DNA from: Pedosphaera sp. | GTDB lineage: Bacteria > Verrucomicrobiota > Verrucomicrobiia > Limisphaerales > JADLHS01 | Direction: 5' to 3' | Assembly: GCA_009695195.1 (NCBI GenBank) | Contig: SIBJ01000046.1 | Span: 1 to 32,223, forward strand | DNA: 32,223 bases | Shown here: piece after piece, positions 26,428 to 32,223 of the stretch | Layout: each line of letters begins with the position of its first letter | How positions within the stretch are numbered: position 1 is the first letter of the stretch | Position numbers and translations under genes: made by a program | The notes under the pieces: generated by a model | Database searches by the model: none | What the model saw: the letters and a program-made list of their open reading frames with translations, nothing else | Told to the model about the DNA's origin: nothing

Positions 26428-27447
26428 ATGGATTCCACGGACTGGAGCAGTCTCAGCGATGACGAGTTGCTGGAGAAAAAAATCTCCCAGCTCGGGCTGA
26501 AGCTGGACGGCACGAAGCTCCAGCCGCTGATCCAGCAACTCTACGACGAGCTTTCGCAAAAGGGCCTGACCTTCCATCCGCCGTGCCACGTCGGCGACGA
26601 ATGGTTTGTGCCCATCGGCATCCCGACGATTTTCGTCCCGTTCTTTCTCGTGCAGGACCGGTTGCGCCAACTGGAACGCCAGCTCGTCCTAGAAGTCGAA
26701 GGCGAAACGCCGGAGTGGTTCATGAAACTCATCCGGCACGAAGCCGCGCACGCCTACGCCTACGCTTATCCGTTCGTCCGCAAACGAAAATGGCAGCAGA
26801 CGTTCGGCAAATCTTCCAACGACGAGACGCCGTCGTTTTATCGCCCGCGCCCTTACAGCCGCAGCTTCGTCGTGCATCTCGATGACTGGTATGCGCAGAG
26901 CCATCCGGACGAGGATTTCGCGGAGACGTTCGCCGTGTGGCTCACGCCCGGTCTGGACTGGCGCGCGAAGTATCGCGGCTGGAACGCGCTGCCAAAGCTC
27001 GAATACGTGGATGAATTGATGCGCTCGCTCGCCGGCAAACCGCCCTTGCCGATGCCGGAATATCGCGTGGCCGATCACGATTGCCTCAACGTGAAACTCA
27101 AAACCTATTACGCGAAGAAGCGGAAAGTTTATGAAGATTCGTTCCCGGATTTTTACGACAACGACCTGCGGCAACTGTTCGATGCCGGGCCGGATGTCGA
27201 AGGGCGGGTAAAAGCCTCGGTGTACCTGCGCCATCACCGCCGGCAATTGGAGGACGCGGTCTGCCAGTGGACGAATGAGAAAAAATATCGCGTCAACAAG
27301 CTGCTCGCGCGGCTGATCACCCGCTGCGATCAACTGGGCCTGCACCTCAAAGCCTACGACCCGGCGCAAAACCTTCAGGCCGCCGCCTACCTCACCACGC
27401 TGGTGATGAACCATCTGTTCACCGGCAAATTCAAGCGCACCAAATAG
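26428..27447 (+). CDS. Putative zinc-binding metallopeptidase
   Basis: 339 residues from ATG 26428. The zincin motif HEAAH (His104, Glu105, His108) is followed by DEDFAETFAVWL, whose Glu166 is the likely third ligand. This pattern resembles the 'putative zinc-binding metallopeptidase' (Peptidase_Mx-type) families, which lack a defined substrate. No signal peptide or membrane segment is seen, so it should be cytoplasmic. It is followed after two bases by an ATP-grasp ligase, so the two are co-translated and probably act on the same molecule. Confidence 0.8.
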   Translation: MDSTDWSSLSDDELLEKKISQLGLKLDGTKLQPLIQQLYDELSQKGLTFHPPCHVGDEWFVPIGIPTIFVPFFLVQDRLRQLERQLVLEVEGETPEWFMKLIRHEAAHAYAYAYPFVRKRKWQQTFGKSSNDETPSFYRPRPYSRSFVVHLDDWYAQSHPDEDFAETFAVWLTPGLDWRAKYRGWNALPKLEYVDELMRSLAGKPPLPMPEYRVADHDCLNVKLKTYYAKKRKVYEDSFPDFYDNDLRQLFDAGPDVEGRVKASVYLRHHRRQLEDAVCQWTNEKKYRVNKLLARLITRCDQLGLHLKAYDPAQNLQAAAYLTTLVMNHLFTGKFKRTK

Positions 27448-27449
27448 CC

Positions 27450-28466
27450 GTGAAAAGGAAACTGAACATTCTCGCCCTCTTCGATTCCGTCGAGCCGACG
27501 ACCCTCGACCAGGACCTCACGGAATATCTGAAGACCGACCGGAAGACCGAGGTGGATGTCCTCGCCGCCCTGCGCGAACTCGGCCACCGCACGGAATGTC
27601 TCGCGCTGTACGACGACTTCGATCTACTGCGGCAAAAGCTGCAAACCTTCACGCCCGACCTGATCTTCAACCTTGCCGACCAGTTCAAGAACAACCGCGC
27701 GTTCGACCAGAACATCGCCTCGTTCCTCGAAATGCACAGCCTCGCGTTCACCGGTTGCGGCTCCACCGGCCTCACGTTGTGCAAACACAAAGCCATCTCC
27801 AAAAAAATCCTCGGCTACCACCGCATCTGCGTGCCGGAGTTCACGGTGGTGGCCCGCGGCAGACAAGGCACACGCCCGAAGCGGCTCAAATTTCCCATCA
27901 TCGTCAAGCCGCTGAAGGAGGAGGCGTCCTACGGCATTTCGCAGGCGTCGTTCGTCGAGACGGATGAGCAGTTCAAAGAACGGGTGAAGTTCATTCACGA
28001 CAGCTATGACAACGATGTCATCGCGGAGGAATACATCGCCGGGCGCGAACTCTACGTGAGCGTCCTCGGCAATCATCGCCTCGACGTGTTTCCGATCCGC
28101 GAACTGGTGTTCAAGGAAGTCCCGCCCGACGAGCCGAAGATCGCGACCTACCGCGCCAAATGGGACGAGGAATATCGCAAACGTTGGGGGCTACAAAACC
28201 GGTTCGCCGAAGGACTCGATCCCGCACTCGCCAAGGACATCGTGCAAACCTGTAAACGCATCTACCGGCTGCTGACCATTGACGGCTACGCGCGCGTGGA
28301 CCTGCGCGTCACGGCGGCCAATGAGATTTATTTCATCGAAGCCAACCCGAATCCCATCCTCGCCGCCGATGAAGACTTCGCTCAATCCGCGCTCAAGGCC
28401 GGCCTCGCCTACCCGCAGCTCATCGAACGCATCATCCGCACGGGCTTGAAGACGGTGCGGGAGTAA
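27450..28466 (+). CDS. ATP-grasp ligase (D-Ala-D-Ala ligase-like)
   Basis: 338 residues from GTG 27450, two bases after the metallopeptidase stop. The ATP-grasp fold is visible: FPIIVKPLKEEASYGIS (Lys153), EEYIAGRELYVSVLG (193-207), ARVDLRV with Asp284, and FIEANPNP with Glu297 and Asn299 for metal binding. An N-terminal preATP-grasp region (LALFDSVEP..., DLIFNLAD) precedes it. Such enzymes join a carboxylate to an amine through an acylphosphate. It differs from true Ddl in its substrate loop, so the product is unknown. Pairing with a peptidase suggests a made-and-cleaved peptide or amide. Confidence 0.85.
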   Translation: MKRKLNILALFDSVEPTTLDQDLTEYLKTDRKTEVDVLAALRELGHRTECLALYDDFDLLRQKLQTFTPDLIFNLADQFKNNRAFDQNIASFLEMHSLAFTGCGSTGLTLCKHKAISKKILGYHRICVPEFTVVARGRQGTRPKRLKFPIIVKPLKEEASYGISQASFVETDEQFKERVKFIHDSYDNDVIAEEYIAGRELYVSVLGNHRLDVFPIRELVFKEVPPDEPKIATYRAKWDEEYRKRWGLQNRFAEGLDPALAKDIVQTCKRIYRLLTIDGYARVDLRVTAANEIYFIEANPNPILAADEDFAQSALKAGLAYPQLIERIIRTGLKTVRE

Positions 28467-28487
28467 GCAACACGGAAACCGATCGTG

Positions 28488-28910
28488 TCATTTTGGGATG
28501 ATGATCCCTGAGTTAGTTTCTGTGTTTGATACCGCCTCATCTTCAGAAAACTTAGACTCGCCCTTGATCCCTCCAAGGAAGACTTCAAATTGGCCATCAC
28601 CCTTCCAACGCATGACGAATGTCTGTCCGTCAGACATGTAGGAAAAGGATTCCAAGTCTTTCGGCGTTGCACCTTCCATTCCCCATTTGAAAGTTGATAG
28701 TGGCAAATCTTTGAGAGCCCCCGGATACGCCCCCTGCTTGTGATAATAATTTTCCAGTTCAGTTGCGAGCGCGGTTCGCAATTCCATCATCTTAGACAAT
28801 TCACGCACCGCCTCCGCTTTTCGCTGAGCATCACTCAATTGCACATAGCCAAAGTAAATAACAACGGCCAAGACAGCGATGCCTACAACCACTTTCGGCA
28901 TCCTTTTCAT
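28488..28910 (-). CDS. Small membrane-anchored protein resembling a pseudopilin
   Basis: 140 residues from ATG 28910. One N-terminal transmembrane segment (about 7-24) is followed by a helix and YYHKQGAYPGALKDLP, the texture of type II secretion G-type pseudopilins. The prepilin cleavage motif (GFTLIE-like) is missing, so it is either a relative without processing or a convergent form. Its ATG overlaps the stop of a sufS 3' relic (ATGA), suggesting it once followed sufS directly. The DNA here is visibly more AT-rich than the surroundings. Confidence 0.65.
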   Translation of the reverse strand: MKRMPKVVVGIAVLAVVIYFGYVQLSDAQRKAEAVRELSKMMELRTALATELENYYHKQGAYPGALKDLPLSTFKWGMEGATPKDLESFSYMSDGQTFVMRWKGDGQFEVFLGGIKGESKFSEDEAVSNTETNSGIIIPK

Positions 28911-28998
28911 TCAGTAAAGAATTTCTGAATCTCTTTCACCACTTCCATGAACCGATCCACCTCGGCCTTGGCATTGCAAAAATAAAAACTGGCGGGCG
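28907..28998 (-). pseudogene. Duplicated 3' end of sufS (relic)
   Basis: Reads SFYFCNAKAEVDRF, then MEVVKEIQKFFTE and stop, matching the last 30 or so residues of SufS (SFYFYNTKAEVDRF, VEVVKEIQKFFGQ). At DNA level about 83 bases (28916-28998) align to 29698-29780 with roughly ten differences. The stop at 28907-28909 overlaps the ATG of the next gene. The two copies bracket the toxin-antitoxin genes. Confidence 0.85.
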
Positions 28999-29019
28999 AT
29001 TGGTTTCATTTTCGTCGGC

Positions 29020-29421
29020 TCAAAACAGCGTTTCAAATCCTGCGGCGCGAAAATGCCGGTCGTTGGTGAACGCTTTGGCTATGCCCAGTCGCCGCATGAC
29101 TACGAATGAAACATGATCCACAATTCCCGCCGAATCGGCCGCGCTGCGCTGATAATTTTGCCATGCCAGTTTCCAATCCGCTTCCGTCGGCCAGATCAAA
29201 GTTCCGGATTTTTCGAGCCGTTCGCGCAAATCATTGGCGTCATTGCGAAATCCTCTTCGCGCCACGGCGTTGCCGCATTCAAGCATCACAAAGGTGGTTG
29301 TCAGCAATGTGTCTTGGTTTCGTGTAATTTCAGAGAAGGCTTTTTCGGATGCGGGATGCCATTGATCGCTTTCACTCCACAAAGCGAGCAAACCAACCGA
29401 ATCCATGAAAACCAAACTCAT
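29020..29421 (-). CDS. vapC: PIN-domain ribonuclease toxin (VapC family)
   Basis: 133 residues. PIN-domain acidic residues are in place: Asp7 (VFMDSVG), Glu48 (VMLECGNA), Asp102 (GIVDHVSF) and Asp121 (FTNDRHF). VapC toxins are Mg-dependent RNases that cut tRNA or rRNA and are held inactive by a co-encoded antitoxin. The start overlaps the antitoxin stop by four bases (ATGA), the normal VapBC layout. It lies between the two copies of the sufS 3' end. Confidence 0.9.
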   Translation of the reverse strand: MSLVFMDSVGLLALWSESDQWHPASEKAFSEITRNQDTLLTTTFVMLECGNAVARRGFRNDANDLRERLEKSGTLIWPTEADWKLAWQNYQRSAADSAGIVDHVSFVVMRRLGIAKAFTNDRHFRAAGFETLF

Positions 29422-29633
29422 GGCTGATGCTCATTGTGGCAGGCGGCGATGTCCCGCTCACCCGAGTTGAAGCGCCGAGACATGACTTCATAAATTTCGT
29501 CCATGCTTCCGGTCGGAGGCATTTTTTCTCCGACGACCTTCGGCTCAAATTCTACTTCTGTTCGCTCAGGCAATTCGACGGCTTCGTGCGGGCGAAAAAC
29601 GCCTTGTTCATAGACTGCGCGAATCGTTTTCAT
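29418..29633 (-). CDS. Antitoxin of the DUF104 (AF2212-like) type
   Basis: 71 residues. Starts MKTIRAVYEQGVFRP, the beta-hairpin opening of DUF104 antitoxins (AVYENGVFKP-like), followed by LPERTEVEFEP. The C-terminal half would wrap the toxin. A strong AAAGGA ribosome site precedes ATG 29633. Paired with the PIN toxin by a four-base overlap. No DNA-binding domain is evident in the short N-terminus beyond the small beta-fold. Confidence 0.87.
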   Translation of the reverse strand: MKTIRAVYEQGVFRPHEAVELPERTEVEFEPKVVGEKMPPTGSMDEIYEVMSRRFNSGERDIAACHNEHQP

Positions 29634-29687
29634 GTTTTCCTTTTAACACATTCCGCGCCCGTTTGCTAGCGTTTGATTGCGGCGAAT

Positions 29688-30923
29688 TCATTGCCCGAAG
29701 AATTTCTGAATCTCCTTCACCACTTCCACGAAGCGATCCACCTCGGCCTTGGTGTTGTAAAAATAAAAGCTCGCACGGGCGGTGGATTCGACGCCGAGCT
29801 TGTGCATCAGCGGTTGCGTGCAGTGATGCCCGCCGCGCAACGCCACGCCCGCCTGGTCCGCCAGCGTCACCACGTCGTGCGCGTGGACATCTTTGAGCAG
29901 GAAGCTCACGAGACCGGCGCGGTTCTGTTTCGGGCCGAAGAGCCGGATGTTTTTCAGCGCGGCGAGTTTCTCGTAGGCGTGGTTCGCGAGTTCCTGGTCG
30001 TGCTTCCAGATGTTTTCGCGGCCAATCGCGTCGAGGTAATCCATCGCGGCGTGCAGGCCGATCGGGCCGGAGATGTCCGGCGTGCCGGCTTCGAAACGAT
30101 GCGGCGCTTTCTTGAACTCGGTCTTCTGATATTCGACGGACAAAATCATTTCGCCGCCGCCTTGATACGGCGGCATGGCGTCGAGTAATTCCTGCCGGCC
30201 CCACAGCACGCCGATACCGGTCGGGCCACAAATCTTGTGGCCGGAGAACGCGAAGAAATCGCAGCCGATGGCCTGCACGTCCACGAGGCAATGCCCGGCG
30301 CTTTGCGCTCCGTCCACGAGTGTGGTGATGCCGAGTTTGCGCGCGCGGGCGCAAAGCTCAGCGACGGGATTCACCGTGCCCATCGAGTTCGAGATGTGAA
30401 CCATCGCGAAGAGTTTCACCTTCTTCGTGAGCAGCGAGTCGAGTTTGGCGAGGTCGAGATGGGCCTCGTCGCCGGTGACGGGCACGTAGGCGAGCTTTGC
30501 GCCAGTGCGTTGGGCGAGCATTTGCCACGGGACGAGATTGCTGTGGTGCTCCATTTCCGTGAGCAGGATCACATCGCCAGCCTTTAGATTTTTTCCGCCC
30601 CAGGAATTCGCGACGAGGTTGATGCCTTCGGTCGTGCCGCGGGTGAAAATGATTTCATCGGCGCTGCGGGCGTTGATGAACTTCGCGGAGCGGACGCGGG
30701 CGGCTTCGAACGCCATTGTGGAGCGGTTGCTCAACTCGTGGATGCCGCGATGGACGTTGGCATTGTCGTGCCCGTAGTAGTGAACCAACGCGTCAATCAC
30801 CGCGCGCGGTTTCTGCGACGTGGCGGCGTTGTCGAAGTAGATCAACGGCTTGCCGTGGATTTTCTGATCGAGGATCGGGAAATCCTTTCGCAATGCGGAC
30901 CAGTCTGGGCTTGTTCGGCTCAT
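29688..30923 (-). CDS. sufS: Cysteine desulfurase SufS
   Basis: 411 residues from ATG 30923 (MSRTSPDWSALRKDFPIL); 28 more in-frame codons upstream run into a hairpin repeat and are not counted. PLP enzyme removing sulfur from cysteine for Fe-S cluster assembly. Visible: YFDNAATSQKP, EHHSNLVPW, DGAQSAGH with the PLP Asp, Lys230 in FSGHKICGPTG, and Cys368 in RGGHHCTQP. Group II (SufS-type) because of the RGGHHC loop. The last 30 or so codons are duplicated 0.7 kb downstream beyond a toxin-antitoxin pair. sufT lies upstream on the same strand; other suf genes are not in the window. Confidence 0.95.
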   Translation of the reverse strand: MSRTSPDWSALRKDFPILDQKIHGKPLIYFDNAATSQKPRAVIDALVHYYGHDNANVHRGIHELSNRSTMAFEAARVRSAKFINARSADEIIFTRGTTEGINLVANSWGGKNLKAGDVILLTEMEHHSNLVPWQMLAQRTGAKLAYVPVTGDEAHLDLAKLDSLLTKKVKLFAMVHISNSMGTVNPVAELCARARKLGITTLVDGAQSAGHCLVDVQAIGCDFFAFSGHKICGPTGIGVLWGRQELLDAMPPYQGGGEMILSVEYQKTEFKKAPHRFEAGTPDISGPIGLHAAMDYLDAIGRENIWKHDQELANHAYEKLAALKNIRLFGPKQNRAGLVSFLLKDVHAHDVVTLADQAGVALRGGHHCTQPLMHKLGVESTARASFYFYNTKAEVDRFVEVVKEIQKFFGQ

Positions 30924-30935
30924 TTGGTTTCTGGA

Positions 30936-31026
30936 AGTGCGTGGGTGAGTGGGTAACCGGGTGAGCGGGAGGTCTTGGTGCGCGCGATGCATTTCCCACT
31001 TTCCCACTCACTCATCCACTCGCTTA
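30936..31026. repeat. GTGGGTG/CCCACTC heptad hairpin (family F8) between sufT and sufS
   Basis: The left side (about 30936-30972) reads gtgggtg-agtgggt-aaccggg-tgagcgg. The right side (about 30995-31026) reads cccactt-tcccact-cactcat-ccactcg. The arms pair imperfectly, with shifted words. It occupies most of the 150-base sufT-sufS gap. Confidence 0.65.
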
Positions 31027-31073
31027 CTTGCCTCATAAAAATCAGAGCCTCCTCACGTCGTCTCCTACAGGAA

Positions 31074-31622
31074 TTACATGAGGCCCAGTTGCAGTTTCGC
31101 CGCCTCGGTCATCATGCCTTGATTCCACGGCGGGTCCCAAACCAGTTCGACGTTCGCTTCGTCAATCGGTTCGAGCGACAGCAATTTGTTTTGCACGTCT
31201 TGCGCGAGCACCGGACCCATGCCGCAACCGGGCGCGGTGAGCGTCATCTTCACATCGGCCTTGAAGTTGTTCGCGCCGATGGATGTGAGATGGCAATCGT
31301 AAATCAAGCCGAGGTCCACGACGTTGACGGGAATCTCCGGATCGAAACAGGTCTTGAGCGATTCCCAAACCTGCTTCTCGAGTTGCTCCTGTGTCACCGG
31401 GCCGCCGGTGGGCGAAGGCACGCGTTTGGTTTCCACTTCGAGGCCGATGGCGTCGGCGTCCTTGCCATCCAGCCGGAACATGTTGCCGTTGACAACGACG
31501 GTGTAGCTGCCGCCAAGCGATTGCGTGACGTACGCCTGCTCGCCCTTTTGCAAAGTAACCTTCGTGCCGACGGGAACGATGGATGCCTCGACGTCGCGCG
31601 TTAAAGTTTTTGGTTCGTTCAT
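31074..31622 (-). CDS. sufT: Fe-S assembly protein SufT (MIP18/DUF59 domain)
   Basis: 182 residues from ATG 31622; a TTG two codons upstream is possible. An N-terminal region of about 75 residues with a small beta domain (SLGGSYTVVVNGNMFRL) precedes a DUF59/MIP18 domain from about 80 to the end: VWESLKTCFDPEIPVNVVDLGLIYD, the TAPGCGMGP motif with its conserved Cys, and VWDPPWNQGMM. This long form is the SufT type, an auxiliary Fe-S maturation factor. It is upstream of sufS on the same strand. Confidence 0.92.
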   Translation of the reverse strand: MNEPKTLTRDVEASIVPVGTKVTLQKGEQAYVTQSLGGSYTVVVNGNMFRLDGKDADAIGLEVETKRVPSPTGGPVTQEQLEKQVWESLKTCFDPEIPVNVVDLGLIYDCHLTSIGANNFKADVKMTLTAPGCGMGPVLAQDVQNKLLSLEPIDEANVELVWDPPWNQGMMTEAAKLQLGLM

Positions 31623-31731
31623 GGACAAAGAATAACTGATTCCCGGCGCGCTGTCGCTGGGGAAATGGAACCGCTAAGCCGGATCCATGCAGTTGAAAAC
31701 GCGCCACCGAATGGGGAATGATTGCTGGTAG

Positions 31732-32223
31732 ATGAAAACAACGCAATCGTCGGGCATCCGCCCGGACCACCAAACGGTGGCCGGGACATTGGAGTTCAAA
31801 TTCAACGGCAAGGCAATCGCCATCGGCTTCACGGATCAACAGCTTTCCCCCCACGCGGGCAGCGCCCTGTTCTCGGGCTGGCTGCGTCCGCTGGATTGGG
31901 GCCAACGTCTGGCCGGGGCGCTGCCGCATCCCACGGCCGCTGTCCAACAACAAACTGCTGCCACTGGAAAAGGCGCTGGCCTTCATGCGCGGATTGTTGT
32001 GTGACGCGCGCAAGCTCACGCATGTTTCCTATCTGCGCCGCGATCCGCTCGTGCCGGAACTGCTCGGGATCACGCGCGGCGCGAGCCAGTCGGTGTTGAC
32101 GCGTTTCTTTCAGGGGTTCACTTCGGCGGGCGACAACCTGCGCTGCTTTCGTCCGCTCTGGCAGTGGGGTCTGGATCGGCTACCCAGCGCCAAGGACGGC
32201 GACACGCTGGATTTGGATTCCAC
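31732..32223 (+). pseudogene. IS1380-family transposase, frameshifted and cut by the window end
   Basis: From ATG 31732 the frame reads MKTTQSSGIRPDHQTVAGTL through ALFSGWLRPLDWGQRL and ALPHP, then loses similarity near 31930. The other half is in the +1 frame from about 31940: LSNNKLLPLEKALAF, LRRDPLVPELLGI, SVLTRFFQGF and TLDLDST at the window edge. TLDLDST and the RRDPLVPELLG block are characteristic of IS1380 transposases and include a catalytic Asp. A one-base indel near 31930-31940 breaks the gene unless frameshifting is used. The inverted repeat end upstream could not be placed with confidence. Confidence 0.8.

Noticed and set aside
28467..28487. Terminator between the ATP-grasp gene and the convergent pseudopilin-like gene
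   Set aside because: Only a five-pair stem with a short T stretch; too weak to call.

Overview
The window is GC-rich bacterial DNA, most likely from a Verrucomicrobiota (Pedosphaera/Limisphaerales-like) genome or metagenome bin. I infer this from gene style: an ECF sigma factor of the kinase-associated type next to serine/threonine kinases with long TPR tails, a secreted protein with Ig-like and verrucomicrobial-style C-terminal domains, an IS1380 transposase, and many hairpin repeats. No rRNA, tRNA or CRISPR was found, and taxonomy was not tested.

Layout. 108-2867 holds a secreted alpha/beta hydrolase and a small membrane protein. 2914-13389 is a signalling block: an ECF sigma factor, then three tandem, start/stop-overlapping Ser/Thr kinase-TPR genes and the stub of a fourth. 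Kinases 1 and 2 are each interrupted by an in-frame TAA where the paralogues have Glu; kinase 3 is intact. 13386-15577 is an acetolactate synthase gene behind a leader that looks like a valine attenuator (promoter, 24-residue peptide with five consecutive Val codons, GAAA-loop terminator). 15946-19242 carries a small membrane ORF, an RDD protein with a sigma-factor-like N-terminus, and a large secreted protein. On the minus strand, 19383-22052 is a U32 'peptidase' of the RlhA/YdcP kind. 22324-25147 (plus) encodes an NAD-binding SDR protein, a two-motif aspartyl protease and a 2H phosphoesterase. purS and purQ follow on the minus strand. 26428-28466 is a tightly coupled metallopeptidase plus ATP-grasp ligase pair. 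28488-31622 (minus) contains sufT, sufS, a VapBC-type toxin-antitoxin pair, a relic of the sufS 3' end and a pseudopilin-like gene. The window ends inside a frameshifted IS1380 transposase.

The most unusual theme is a set of at least eight families of imperfect hairpins, most with arms tiled from roughly 7-base words (AGCNCCA, GGAGTGC, TTCAGTG, GATTGGC and others). They lie between genes, inside the purS-purQ operon, at the ends of genes and, strikingly, in frame at five places in the U32 gene. A stop-free heptamer array reads as the same cyclic heptapeptide in all three frames, which could explain tolerance of in-frame insertion. In the one insert whose word would create a TGA, exactly the in-frame copy is mutated to CGA. 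This resembles the Rickettsia palindromic elements in logic, but I do not recognise these families as described.

Other points of note are the duplicated sufS 3' end flanking the toxin-antitoxin module, which reads as an insertion scar, and the two independent Glu-to-TAA changes in the kinase array.
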